Part shown: piece by piece, positions 1 through 7,225 of the stretch
Layout of the letters: the number at the start of each line of letters is the position of its first letter
Numbering within the stretch: the stretch's first letter is position 1
NCBI GenBank assembly: GCA_002483765.1
Contig: DLIO01000022.1
Coordinates: 1 to 14,672, forward strand
Reading direction: 5' to 3'
DNA: 14,672 nt
Source: Lentisphaeria bacterium UBA7640
GTDB taxonomy: Bacteria; Verrucomicrobiota; Lentisphaeria; Victivallales; Victivallaceae
The notes under the pieces: generated by a model
The model's database searches: none
What the model was told of the DNA's origin: nothing
What the model saw: the letters and a program-made list of their open reading frames with translations, nothing else
Made by a program: the position numbers and the translations under genes

Positions 1-5
1 CTATC

Positions 6-21
6 TATGCGCGCGCGAATT
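6..21. repeat. Half copy of the GC-core palindromic repeat
   Basis: The 15 bases at 7-21 are identical to one half of the palindrome at 13862-13922 (its positions 13893-13907), and base 6 matches its central T. Bases 1-5 do not match the other arm, so either only half an element exists here or the window edge cuts a diverged copy. It lies 23 nt beyond the dnaG stop codon, the same position after a gene 3' end that the full copies take. After the match, a short direct repeat (AATCGTAA twice) runs up to the dnaG stop. Confidence 0.6.
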
Positions 22-43
22 CAGAATCGTAAAAATCGTAATT

Positions 44-1870
44 TTAGATATTGCCTTGGCTTAACTCGAGATACTCTTGGAGTAGCGCTCGGCGTTCATC
101 CTGATCAATTTGATTTTGCATTTGCTGTTTTATTGTGGTTAGACGTTTTTCACGATTAAAACGCCTGATCACGGTAACAGTGTCAATGATCGCCTTTTCG
201 ATTTTTTCAGAAGGAATAGTCGATTCTCTGACTAATATGCGACCAAGTCGCGAATCCTCTTGTTCGCGTTCATTCTCCATGTCCGACAGAATATCGAAAC
301 GCTGTTCCCAGCCGCCCGTAATCGCCAAGTTAACGACAGTATTCAAGGATTGTCCTATCATATCGTTGCTGATCATATCAGATGAAAAAAATGTCCCAAG
401 TCTTTGGGCAATATCATTATCAGCTAAAGCCAACTCCAGTAAGGTTTCTTCGGCGTGAGCAACTTCAGTTGGCAAGCCGTCGTCAAGCTCTTCGTCCAGA
501 ATTGTGGTAACCGATTTGATCGCGGCTTGCCTGATTTGTGAAGGCGCTGTGGGGTTTTGTGACATTTGGCGCGCAATGATTGCCTCTGAGACTTTAACGC
601 GTTGCGCGAGTTTCTGAATGTACAATTCACGCGCAACTGGAGTAGGAATTAGGCGGAGATATTCGATGGCGGCGATGGCGGCATTTTGACGCCCAAACGG
701 TTGACTCTGATCAAATTCTTTTTCGAGGCGTTCCCACAGAAAATCAAAAAAATCAACTGCTCCTTCAACCTGTTTTGCGATAAACTCCGCGCCTTCATTT
801 TTATACAATTCGTCTGGATCTTTGCCACCTGGCCAACGAATCACTTTGACTTCAAACTCTAAAGGCAATAGGATTTTCACTGCCTTTAAAGTCGCTTCTT
901 GTCCAGCGTTGTCAGAATCCATCGCCAGCAAAACGCAATCGCAGTAGCGTTTGAGCATTCGCGAATGTTCCTCGGCGAACGCCGTTCCCTGTGTCGCTAC
1001 GGTATTGGTAAAGCCAGCACAATGCATAGAAATAGTATCAATCTGACCTTCACACAAAATCGCACATTTTTGTTCATGAATCCGTTTCCGTGCCAGCGGG
1101 AGCGCATAGAGAATTGAGCTTTTGTGGAAAATTGGCGTGTCTGGGCTATTTAAATATTTAGGGATTTGATCAGGTTCGATAGAGCGTCCGCTGAATCCGA
1201 CCGGCTTACCTTGTTCATTCCAGATGGTAAAAACCAATCGGTTGCGAAAACGGTCATATACTGATTTCTTTTCTTCATTGTCTTTTAAAATTCCAGCGTC
1301 CAGCATCTCTTCTTCGGTAAACCCTTTGGACAAACCGTATTTTAACGAATTATCCCAGCCATCCGGTACCGCACCAATTTGGAAAGTTTCCGCGATTTCG
1401 CGCGGAATGCCGCGCTGCATAAAATAACGCCCAACCGGCGAATCTAAGTTATTCCAAAGCAAAGAAGAATACCAGTTAGCAAATTCTGCAGAGATATCAA
1501 ATAATCGGTCACGCCGATTGCGCCTTTTTTGCTGAAGCTGGCGCTCTTCCGGAGAACTTGAAGATTTTTCAGGAATTATTACGCCACAACGATCTGCCAA
1601 AATATGGATTGCATGTGGAAAATCCACTGATTGTTGTTCCATAACAAAACGAAAAACGTCACCGCCTTTGCCACAGCCAAAACATTTATAACGCTGGGTA
1701 TTTTCGTTGACGGTAAATGATGGGGTTTTTTCGTTGTGAAAGGGACAACACGCTTTCCAAGCGGCACTACCACTTTTTTTCAGTTGAATTCCGAAAAAAT
1801 TTATCGTTTCAACAATATTGGACCGGGTGCGAACTTCGTGAACAATTTCATCCGGGATTGAGCGATTCAT
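44..1870 (-). CDS. dnaG: DNA primase DnaG
   Basis: Makes the RNA primers for chromosome replication in the cytoplasm, together with the replicative helicase. At 608 residues it has the normal length. The N-terminal CHC2 zinc finger is visible (Cys42, His45, Cys63, Cys66, followed by GKGGDVFRF). The RNA-polymerase core follows, with the basic RFRNRLVF motif near 208-215, GFSGR and KYLNSPDTPIFHK (about 225-250). The Toprim domain supplies Glu274 (CEGQID) and Asp318/Asp320 (MDSDNAG). Residues from about 430 on are the helical helicase-binding region. The Toprim motif reads EGQID where most primases have EGYMD; I associate this with PVC-type primases, from memory only. The start is the ATG at 1868-1870 with a weak GAGAA ribosome site. 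Only 13 nt separate it from the upstream TPR gene, so the two are probably co-transcribed. No sigma factor gene follows inside the window. Confidence 0.97.
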   Translation of the reverse strand: MNRSIPDEIVHEVRTRSNIVETINFFGIQLKKSGSAAWKACCPFHNEKTPSFTVNENTQRYKCFGCGKGGDVFRFVMEQQSVDFPHAIHILADRCGVIIPEKSSSSPEERQLQQKRRNRRDRLFDISAEFANWYSSLLWNNLDSPVGRYFMQRGIPREIAETFQIGAVPDGWDNSLKYGLSKGFTEEEMLDAGILKDNEEKKSVYDRFRNRLVFTIWNEQGKPVGFSGRSIEPDQIPKYLNSPDTPIFHKSSILYALPLARKRIHEQKCAILCEGQIDTISMHCAGFTNTVATQGTAFAEEHSRMLKRYCDCVLLAMDSDNAGQEATLKAVKILLPLEFEVKVIRWPGGKDPDELYKNEGAEFIAKQVEGAVDFFDFLWERLEKEFDQSQPFGRQNAAIAAIEYLRLIPTPVARELYIQKLAQRVKVSEAIIARQMSQNPTAPSQIRQAAIKSVTTILDEELDDGLPTEVAHAEETLLELALADNDIAQRLGTFFSSDMISNDMIGQSLNTVVNLAITGGWEQRFDILSDMENEREQEDSRLGRILVRESTIPSEKIEKAIIDTVTVIRRFNREKRLTTIKQQMQNQIDQDERRALLQEYLELSQGNI

Positions 1871-1883
1871 GATATCAAAATTC

Positions 1884-2669
1884 TCAATGTGATGCGAGGG
1901 CTGAAATACGCTTTTTCACCAATTCATGTTTTTCTGCCAATGCTTGATCTTTCTCGGTCAGTTTCAAATATTCCCGATAATAAGCCACTGCGCGATTGCC
2001 ACTTTTGATGCGTTCCAAAAATATAGCAAAATTAAGCAATACTGCCGGATTTTGCGGAGCGAGAGTGTAAGCTTGTTTCAAACAACTGGCAGCGTTGCGG
2101 TTATTGTCCAGTCCAGTATAAATAACTGCCAATTGATTCCATATCCAGGCTGCGTTAGCCTTATCGGCCATAAACGTCGGATGATTGCGAATTAGTTTAT
2201 TATAATAATTCATCGCAGTACCGGCCGCGTTCATTTTGCGATAAACTTCTGCCAAAAGTAAAATATTGTATGGATCGGATGGTTTTAAATTATGTGCTTC
2301 AAGCAACGGTTTTAGTGCCTCCTGAACTTTATTTTGTTCATTGTAAAGACGGCCCAATGTGTATTGAGCAATAAAACTATTTGGAGCGATCTCAACTGCG
2401 TTTTCTGCGGCGGTTAAGGCCTGAGCTTTTTTCTGATTATGTTCACTAGTAAAAGCTAAAAAAAGCTGAGTATATTGACTATTGGGGTCGCGTTTGACAG
2501 CGGCACTTGCATATTTATGGGCTTTATCCCATTTACCGGAAGTGGCCAATCTCAAGCCTTCATTTAACAGTTCAGCGGTATCTTTGGATGATAAGCGACT
2601 ACAACCACTGGTAAAAACAAATGATACCATACCCATAATCATTAGAATTGAAAAAACAAAGCGTTTCAT
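1884..2669 (-). CDS. TPR-repeat protein, probable lipoprotein
   Basis: A 261-residue exported protein made mostly of tetratricopeptide repeats, which usually act as protein-protein scaffolds. An N-terminal hydrophobic signal (residues 4-20) ends in TSGC, with Cys23 as a possible lipid-attachment site. The -3 position is Thr instead of the usual Leu/Val/Ile, so the lipobox is imperfect. From about residue 35 on, several helical repeats of 34-38 residues are recognisable by ALTAAENAVEIAPNSFIAQY, EALKPLLEAHNLKP and ASCLKQAYTLAPQNPAVLL type signatures. I chose the ATG at 2669 over the in-frame ATG at 2687 because AGGGA at 2679-2683 lies 9 nt before it and the signal peptide then starts properly with MKR. 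It precedes dnaG by 13 nt. Similar proteins include PilF/PilW-like assembly lipoproteins, but no pilus gene is near, so the role is unknown. Confidence 0.85.
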   Translation of the reverse strand: MKRFVFSILMIMGMVSFVFTSGCSRLSSKDTAELLNEGLRLATSGKWDKAHKYASAAVKRDPNSQYTQLFLAFTSEHNQKKAQALTAAENAVEIAPNSFIAQYTLGRLYNEQNKVQEALKPLLEAHNLKPSDPYNILLLAEVYRKMNAAGTAMNYYNKLIRNHPTFMADKANAAWIWNQLAVIYTGLDNNRNAASCLKQAYTLAPQNPAVLLNFAIFLERIKSGNRAVAYYREYLKLTEKDQALAEKHELVKKRISALASH

Positions 2670-2809
2670 AGTGTGATTTCCCTGCATTAGTATATCTAAA
2701 ATCTTAATATTTAAATGTAATCTTAATAACCGATTTTACAACATTTTTCCCAAATTATTAATCATTGACAAGCTGATTAATAGCTAATGCAAAACGCTCA
2801 CACATATTC

Positions 2810-2837
2810 TTGAAAAGCGACCGTAGCGAACTATATT
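2810..2837 (+). promoter_or_regulatory. Candidate sigma70-type promoter for the dehydrogenase operon
   Basis: TTGAAA at 2810-2815 and TATATT at 2832-2837 are separated by 16 nt; each hexamer matches five of six consensus positions. Transcription would start near 2844, giving a leader of about 48 nt before the ATG at 2892. It lies in the divergent spacer between the TPR gene and the dehydrogenase gene. Position and orientation fit, but no experimental support is available. Confidence 0.5.
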
Positions 2838-2891
2838 GTATGAATTCTTTTACTGTCAAAAAATCAATAATAATTATTAAGGATGTATTTT

Positions 2892-3998
2892 ATGAATAAT
2901 TACAAATTTGCAGTTATTCCTGGGGATGGAACCGGGCCAGAGGTCACCGCAGAAGCACTGAAAGTTTTATCTGCAGCTGGTAATAAGTTTAATTTTTCAT
3001 TTACCAGTAAAACTTTTAACTGGGGCGGAGAAAATTATCTCGCTACTGGCGAAATATTACCCGAAGACGCACCTGATCAGCTTAAAAAATTCGACGCTAC
3101 GCTTCTCGGTGCCATCGGACATCCAAAAGTTAAACCCGGAATTCTCGAGAAAGGCATTCTATTAAAATTACGTTTTGAACTTGATCAATATATCAATCTT
3201 CGCCCTGTCAAACTGTTTCCTGGTGTGGAAACACCGCTAGCAAATAAAACTCCTGAAGATATTGACTATGTCGTAGTGCGCGAAAACGTCGGCGGCCTCT
3301 ATACCGGTATCGGCGGCTTCACCATGAAAGGAACCGACAATGAAACCGCTGTACAATCAATGGTTTATACACGCAAACAAGTCGAGCGCGCCATTCGCTA
3401 CAGTTTTGAGTTAGCCCGCAAACGCCATTCCAAAGATGCGCCATGGCACGGATTGAAACCTGAAGATATCGCCGCGGGAAAAACCGCTCAATTGACTCTC
3501 TGCGGAAAAACCAACGTATTGACTTTTGTTTTTGATCTTTGGGAACGCACTTTCAATGAAGTAGCGGCCGAATACCCTGACATTAAAACTGATTATGCGC
3601 ATGTTGACGCGATTACCATGTGGATGATTAAAAATCCCGAATGGTTTGACGTTATTGTAACCGAAAATATGTTCGGTGACATTATTACTGACTTGGGCGC
3701 AATGACTCAAGGTGGTATGGGCATCGCTGCTGGCGGTAATATCAACCCGACCGGTGTCAGCATGTTCGAACCAATTGGCGGTTCCGCTCCTAAGTATACA
3801 GGAATGGGCATAATTAATCCGTTGGCGGCGATTTTAGCTGGAGCAATGATGCTTGATTATATTGGTGAACACAAAGCAGCTTGTGCCATTGAAAAAAGCG
3901 TAGCTTTTATCACCGGTAACAAGATAAAATCAATGGCAGCAGGAAAGATGGGCTATTCAACATCAGAAGTTGGTGATTTAGTCATCGCAAACCTTTGA
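2892..3998 (+). CDS. leuB: Isopropylmalate/isocitrate dehydrogenase family, probably 3-isopropylmalate dehydrogenase
   Basis: A cytoplasmic NAD(P)-dependent beta-decarboxylating dehydrogenase of 368 residues. In leucine synthesis LeuB oxidises and decarboxylates 3-isopropylmalate to 2-oxoisocaproate. Family landmarks are present: IPGDGTGPEV (9-18), substrate arginines in LLKLR (Arg94), NLRP (Arg104) and VVRE (Arg130), Tyr137 in GLYTG, Lys206 in GKTNV, metal-binding Asp239, Asp263 and Asp267 (HVDA, FGDIITD), and the C-terminal GGSAPKYTGMGIINP segment. LLKLRFELDQYINLRPVKLFPG resembles the LeuB/tartrate-dehydrogenase branch more than citrate-cycle isocitrate dehydrogenase. No other leucine gene is in the window, so the substrate is not certain. 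About 18 extra residues (PWHGLKPEDIAAGKTAQ, near 184-200) lie before the lysine motif. I chose the ATG at 2892 over the one at 2883 because AAGGA at 2879-2883 is spaced correctly for it. First gene of a three-gene operon. Confidence 0.85.
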   Translation: MNNYKFAVIPGDGTGPEVTAEALKVLSAAGNKFNFSFTSKTFNWGGENYLATGEILPEDAPDQLKKFDATLLGAIGHPKVKPGILEKGILLKLRFELDQYINLRPVKLFPGVETPLANKTPEDIDYVVVRENVGGLYTGIGGFTMKGTDNETAVQSMVYTRKQVERAIRYSFELARKRHSKDAPWHGLKPEDIAAGKTAQLTLCGKTNVLTFVFDLWERTFNEVAAEYPDIKTDYAHVDAITMWMIKNPEWFDVIVTENMFGDIITDLGAMTQGGMGIAAGGNINPTGVSMFEPIGGSAPKYTGMGIINPLAAILAGAMMLDYIGEHKAACAIEKSVAFITGNKIKSMAAGKMGYSTSEVGDLVIANL

Positions 3999-4026
3999 TT
4001 AGCAATCCGAAATTGATCCAATATTA

Positions 4027-4881
4027 ATGAAGAAAATATTCAAATCAAGTCATCGTCGCTCACCCGGCGGTGACTATTTGTCCTTCAAAAATGGTGGAAC
4101 TTCAGCAATGATTAACACTGGACGTCCGGAACTCAGGACTGTCCTCGATTCGCCAGATCGATTCTTCGAAGAAGCATTGATTATAAAGGATTCACGCAGC
4201 GTCACCGTTGCCCGAATTGAAACGCCCGAAACGGGAACGTTTCTTTTAAAAAGATACAAATACAAGGGTTTATTCTATTCACTCACCCATATTTTCAAAA
4301 GACCGCGCCCTGCCCAAGTGTTGATTTTCTCTAATTTACTGAGATCTGCCGGGGTAAAAACTCCCAAGGTACTGGCTACCATAATTAAACGCCGCTACCA
4401 TTTGCTTCAATACAAATCATATCTACTGACTGAATATGTCGAAAACATAATTCCTCCAGATATTTTGGTGCCAAAACTTTTAGAAAATAAACTAAATTTC
4501 ACCGAATATCGCAATAAAGTGATTTTTTGTCTCAACCACCTTCATGAAAACTGCGCCATTCACGGCGATTTAAAAATTCATAATATTTATTGCAAAACAA
4601 CCACAACCGGGTTAGAAGTTGGTTTACTTGATCTCGACAGCGTTGAATGTTTCAAAGGTCCAATTAATGCCAAAATCAGGGCTAAAGACCTGTCACGTTT
4701 TATCGCATCAATTATTCAAATCGCTGAGCATAATAACACTACCGCTCCAGATGTGGGGAAAATCTGTGAATTTGTATTATCTGAATATGAGCGCGTCAGC
4801 GGATTTTCGCTTGACTATGAATATATCCGACAACGCGTTAATTATCATATTGAACGCAAAAGAGGCAAGCGCAATGCCTGA
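4027..4881 (+). CDS. WaaP/Kdo kinase-like protein (lipopolysaccharide core kinase family)
   Basis: A 284-residue protein with the fold signature of the small bacterial kinases that phosphorylate Kdo or heptose in the inner core of lipopolysaccharide at the cytoplasmic face of the inner membrane. Visible motifs are a beta-strand lysine in TFLLKRYKYKG (Lys75, ATP-binding candidate), the catalytic loop HGDLKIHN (179-186, Asp181 and Asn186), and the metal-binding LLDLDSV (Asp202/Asp204). The helix RPAQVLIFSNLLRSAGVKTP (94-113) matches the family's helix before the GV.TP turn, but the glutamate usual there is not obvious. The first 27 residues are basic and polar and look unlike the family. An internal ATG at 4108, preceded by GGTGGA, could be the true start. 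The gene lies 28 nt after the dehydrogenase and overlaps the next gene by 8 nt. The exact acceptor cannot be read from sequence. Confidence 0.78.
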   Translation: MKKIFKSSHRRSPGGDYLSFKNGGTSAMINTGRPELRTVLDSPDRFFEEALIIKDSRSVTVARIETPETGTFLLKRYKYKGLFYSLTHIFKRPRPAQVLIFSNLLRSAGVKTPKVLATIIKRRYHLLQYKSYLLTEYVENIIPPDILVPKLLENKLNFTEYRNKVIFCLNHLHENCAIHGDLKIHNIYCKTTTTGLEVGLLDLDSVECFKGPINAKIRAKDLSRFIASIIQIAEHNNTTAPDVGKICEFVLSEYERVSGFSLDYEYIRQRVNYHIERKRGKRNA

Positions 4882-5596
4882 CGCCCCGATACCAGATCAA
4901 TGGTGGTTATGGTTAGATTCTGCGCATTCCCCAGCCATAAACATGAGTATTGATGAACAACTGCTCAAAACCGCACAACAAGCCAAGCGTCCGGTTCTGC
5001 GAATCTACCAGTGGGATCGTCCGGCGGTATCAATTGGTTTTGTGCAAGCATACGACGCCGCAACACAAACCACTTACACTATCGTCCGAAGACCAACCGG
5101 CGGTGGCGTAGTATTTCACGATTGTGATTTAACATACAGTGTGATAATTCCAGTCGGACACCATATTTATGCGCTTGACCGTACTGAAAGTTATCGAGAG
5201 ATTCACAATGCAGTAAAAGCCGCGTTTGGGGCGCTTGGCTTGAATACTACATTGACCTCGGCCGAAATCCCCAAACACGTTGACCGCGCGTTTATGCAAT
5301 GCTTTACCACCCCTACCCGTTATGATGTTGTTGCCGACGGCAAAAAATTTGCAGGTTCTGCGCAACGCCGCACACGTGACGGAATTTTGCACCAGGGCAG
5401 TATTGATCTAAACGCCGCGGGAGGCGACCGCGAACTCCTAACCAAAAACCTAATTGAAGCATTTCGCTCACAACTAAAGATAGCATTCGCCGACTTCACA
5501 ATATCTCCAGATTTCCTTGAATCAGCAAAAAAATTATCGGCAAAGAAATATGCAACTGAAGCGTGGAACATCCATCGGCAAACTGCTGAAAAATAG
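4874..5596 (+). CDS. Lipoate-protein ligase / LipM-like octanoyltransferase
   Basis: A 240-residue member of the BPL/LplA/LipB fold, which attaches lipoate or octanoate to the lysine of lipoyl domains (2-oxoacid dehydrogenases, GcvH). It shows RRPTGGGVVFHD (72-83), the acyl-binding loop, and DGKKFAGSAQRR (155-166) with the conserved Lys158, followed by ILHQGSIDL (171-179). Cys143, in MQCFTTPTRYDVV, sits where LipM octanoyltransferases have their catalytic cysteine, with the same CF-P-Y spacing as I recall from Bacillus LipM. The protein lacks the extra C-terminal domain of long LplA ligases. An octanoyltransferase role is therefore at least as likely as an ATP-dependent ligase. The start is the ATG at 4874, inside the kinase stop region (ATGCCTGA overlap). 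The reading frame stays open upstream to 4619, but that part only shadows the kinase. Last gene of the operon; a palindromic hairpin follows 21 nt after the stop. Confidence 0.88.
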   Translation: MPDAPIPDQWWLWLDSAHSPAINMSIDEQLLKTAQQAKRPVLRIYQWDRPAVSIGFVQAYDAATQTTYTIVRRPTGGGVVFHDCDLTYSVIIPVGHHIYALDRTESYREIHNAVKAAFGALGLNTTLTSAEIPKHVDRAFMQCFTTPTRYDVVADGKKFAGSAQRRTRDGILHQGSIDLNAAGGDRELLTKNLIEAFRSQLKIAFADFTISPDFLESAKKLSAKKYATEAWNIHRQTAEK

Positions 5597-5608
5597 TTCC
5601 GTCCTATT

Positions 5609-5678
5609 AAAAAAAGTGTAACTCTCGTCTTTAATTCGCGCGCGCATAATGCGCGCGCAAATTAAAGACGGAAGTTAC
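5609..5678 (-). terminator. Hairpin plus U-tract ending the 5821-6384 transcript
   Basis: Read on the minus strand, the 61-nt palindrome (5678 to 5618) forms a 30-position stem with a single-base loop and is followed by AC and seven T (5615-5609), the layout of a rho-independent terminator for the gene at 5821-6384. For the plus-strand lplA-like transcript the same hairpin lacks a T-run, though it could still protect or stop the RNA end. Confidence 0.6.
5618..5678 (+). repeat. GC-core palindromic repeat, copy 2 (best preserved)
   Basis: A 61-nt palindrome centred on A5648. Of 30 arm positions, 27 form Watson-Crick pairs, one is a G-T pair (5625/5671) and two are mismatched (5624/5672, 5637/5659). 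The core is two GCGCGCGCAT-type arms, alternating purine and pyrimidine, enclosed by AATT and a TCTTTAATT/AATTAAAGA outer arm ending in GTAAC/GTTAC. It shares 45 identical bases (5619-5663) with copy 3 in the same orientation and has an A7 run on its left. No target-site duplication is visible. Confidence 0.92.
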
Positions 5679-5710
5679 GAAGCATGAACTGTGGAGAATT
5701 GGAAAAATAT

Positions 5711-5780
5711 TTAACCACGAAAGACGCAAAGAAGGGAATCGGGAAGTCACCACTAATAAACACTAATTGACACTAATAAA
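5711..5780 (+). repeat. Short tandem repeats in the spacer after copy 2
   Basis: Three exact-length 10-bp units lie head to tail at 5751-5780 (CACTAATAAA, CACTAATTGA, CACTAATAAA). Just before them, TTAACCACGAAAGACGCAAA (5711-5730) resembles the ACCACGAAG-type intergenic repeat tracts common in environmental bacteria. No reading frame covers this stretch. Function unknown; a degenerate repeat tract is the simplest reading. Confidence 0.65.
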
Positions 5781-5820
5781 AAATGGGAAACGGGAGGGGA
5801 TTTTCCTAGAAACGTAGAGA

Positions 5821-6384
5821 TCAAATTCCGACTTTATAGCTGTCAACTATCTCCTTTTGTATTTTTAATTTATACTCACAACTCTCAAGGACGTCTTTGC
5901 CAACAAAACCGGCGTTGTACTCGTTCTTAATCAAAATCAGCTGTTGCTTATAAGTATGAAAAAGCTCTTGCTGTAGAATCTTTCGCAATTTGAAAAAATC
6001 TTTACAAGTTGTTATTGCATTAAGGAAATCAAGCTTTTTTAAAACAGCATAAATCTGGTGTTCTTTTGCCGTACACACAAAAGTTAGTGGTTTTGTTCCA
6101 GAATCATACAGCATAAGAGCATTTCTAAATTCGACTTCTGTTTTTTTAATTTCCTTTTCAAGTTCAAGAAAGACTGTTTTTCGAAGGTCAGTATTGATTC
6201 CCCAATTCCCATCTGGTAATAACATGGGATATTTTAATGGATATTGCGATTTGGCAGATAGAATATATTCCTTTACCGTCTTAACTCTCCACAATCTCTC
6301 AGTTATGCTAATTGTCTTTTTCGATTCAGCACTAAATCCATTAATAGACATTAAGAGCACAAAAAACAAGAAAATATATTTCAT
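5821..6384 (-). CDS. Small secreted protein of unknown function
   Basis: A 187-residue protein that I do not recognise. Residues 1-19 form a clear signal peptide (MKY then a run of Phe/Leu/Val/Ile, ending GFSA before ESKK), so it is exported. The mature part is mostly predicted helix, rich in Lys and Glu, with three cysteines (104, 127, 169). The C-terminal stretch LIKNEYNAGFVGKDVLESCE (151-170) resembles the Y-x-x-G-x-x-x-x-x-D-V-L turn of TolC-type outer-membrane factors, but the protein is far too short to be one and the likeness may be chance. The start is well supported: AGGAGGAA (6391-6398 on the opposite strand) lies 6 nt before the ATG. The gene is AT-rich compared with dnaG or aspS and sits between two copies of the palindromic repeat, with copy 2 acting as its probable terminator. 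Confidence 0.75.
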   Translation of the reverse strand: MKYIFLFFVLLMSINGFSAESKKTISITERLWRVKTVKEYILSAKSQYPLKYPMLLPDGNWGINTDLRKTVFLELEKEIKKTEVEFRNALMLYDSGTKPLTFVCTAKEHQIYAVLKKLDFLNAITTCKDFFKLRKILQQELFHTYKQQLILIKNEYNAGFVGKDVLESCEYKLKIQKEIVDSYKVGI

Positions 6385-6693
6385 GGCGCATTCCTCCTAT
6401 TGTTTTACCGTATGAGCGACAATAGTGCCATAGACCACGATGAGCACTTCACGAGAAAATTGCTAATAGTCCGTTTATTCGACGTAGTCGCACAAATGAA
6501 AATCTCACAATATAATATCTAATCAATCCATTGTTCCATTCATTAACTCGAATCACGCCTTAAACATAATAGCTGAAGATGAAAGCACAAATTCCTCTAT
6601 GAATAAACACGTATTTTCTGGCAGAAAATATTACCGACTTTTGACAATGCCTATATGAATGTTCTCCCCGTTCGGACGGCCGAGGATTCCATT
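6385..6693. other. 309-nt AT-rich spacer without a gene
   Basis: Lies upstream of the secreted-protein gene and downstream of the membrane-protein gene, both on the minus strand. I find no convincing reading frame or RNA gene. It contains the ribosome site of the 5821-6384 gene (6391-6398), a perfect 19-nt palindrome (6612-6630) and a small CCGT/ACGG hairpin close to the end of the membrane-protein gene. It may hold the promoter of the secreted-protein gene, but no hexamer pair stands out. Confidence 0.6.
6612..6630. promoter_or_regulatory. Perfect 19-nt palindrome, possible operator
   Basis: TATTTTCTG and CAGAAAATA form 9-bp arms around a single G. The symmetry is exact and ends sharply (G6611 and T6631 do not pair). 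It could bind a dimeric regulator or form a short AT-rich hairpin after the 6694-7143 gene; with no U-run beside it, a terminator role is weak. It is 228 nt before the start of the 5821-6384 gene, far for a classical repressor site. Confidence 0.4.
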
Positions 6694-7143
6694 TTATTTT
6701 CTCGAATCTTCATATATAAAAAGTCCCGTAACAGCGACTGATATAAAGAAAAATGCGACAATCAGATCACTAACTAAAAATATTGGATTTTCGGAGTAAA
6801 AAAACAATATCCCACAAAAGCCCAAAAACGATATAATAAAATGAAATAACCAGCGCATTTTAATTTGAAAATAACCGAAAAATAAAAATAACGTTCCTAA
6901 GATAGAACCATACATAATATCTTTTAGTGGTGCCATTGGTAGAACAGCTTGTATTCTAGGCGGGTTAGGCAAAAATACTGGGGGTAAAAATGTATATATT
7001 GATACAAGGAATGTATCTGCTGTTCTTCCAAGAAATAAAATCATTTTGATATCTATATATACAACACTCAGCACAATGGCTCCAAAGCAAAGAAAAATGC
7101 TGAGATTCCGGACTCTTTGCGAGTTTTCCAAATTAAGTTTCAT
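6694..7143 (-). CDS. Small membrane protein of unknown function
   Basis: A 149-residue integral membrane protein not recognised as any family. Hydrophobic segments lie at about 13-33, 75-93, 97-115 and 121-143, with a further, less clear one near 42-58 followed by a proline-rich loop (PPVFLPNPPR). That gives four or five membrane helices. The first residues (MKLNLENSQRVR) and the end (EDSRK) are charged. A GGAG sequence about 11 nt before the ATG supports the start. The codon content is strongly AT-biased: the stretch 6781-6840 holds only 17 G or C in 60 bases, unlike neighbouring housekeeping genes. It lies upstream of the secreted-protein gene on the same strand, but 309 nt apart, so co-transcription is uncertain. 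Foreign origin is possible but not shown. Confidence 0.7.
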   Translation of the reverse strand: MKLNLENSQRVRNLSIFLCFGAIVLSVVYIDIKMILFLGRTADTFLVSIYTFLPPVFLPNPPRIQAVLPMAPLKDIMYGSILGTLFLFFGYFQIKMRWLFHFIISFLGFCGILFFYSENPIFLVSDLIVAFFFISVAVTGLFIYEDSRK

Positions 7144-7225
7144 GTTGAATCTTACTCCATTAAAAGCTTTATCAATCGAAAATTTTTATTGTTACCCCTT
7201 TTCCAAAAAGCAGTTTAAACACATT

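Noticed and set aside
2689..2694. TATACT on the minus strand as the -10 box for the TPR-dnaG pair
   Set aside because: Transcription would start inside the ribosome site of the TPR gene and no -35 hexamer lies at a suitable distance.
2765..2770. Perfect TTGACA as a second promoter for the dehydrogenase operon
   Set aside because: No acceptable -10 hexamer at 16-18 nt downstream.
4619..4873. Upstream extension of the lipoyl transferase frame
   Set aside because: It overlaps the kinase gene, resembles no lipoyl ligase sequence, and the ATG at 4874 starts right before the conserved domain.
6531..6570. Possible tRNA T-arm around CTCGAATC
   Set aside because: No paired acceptor, D or anticodon arm can be built around it.
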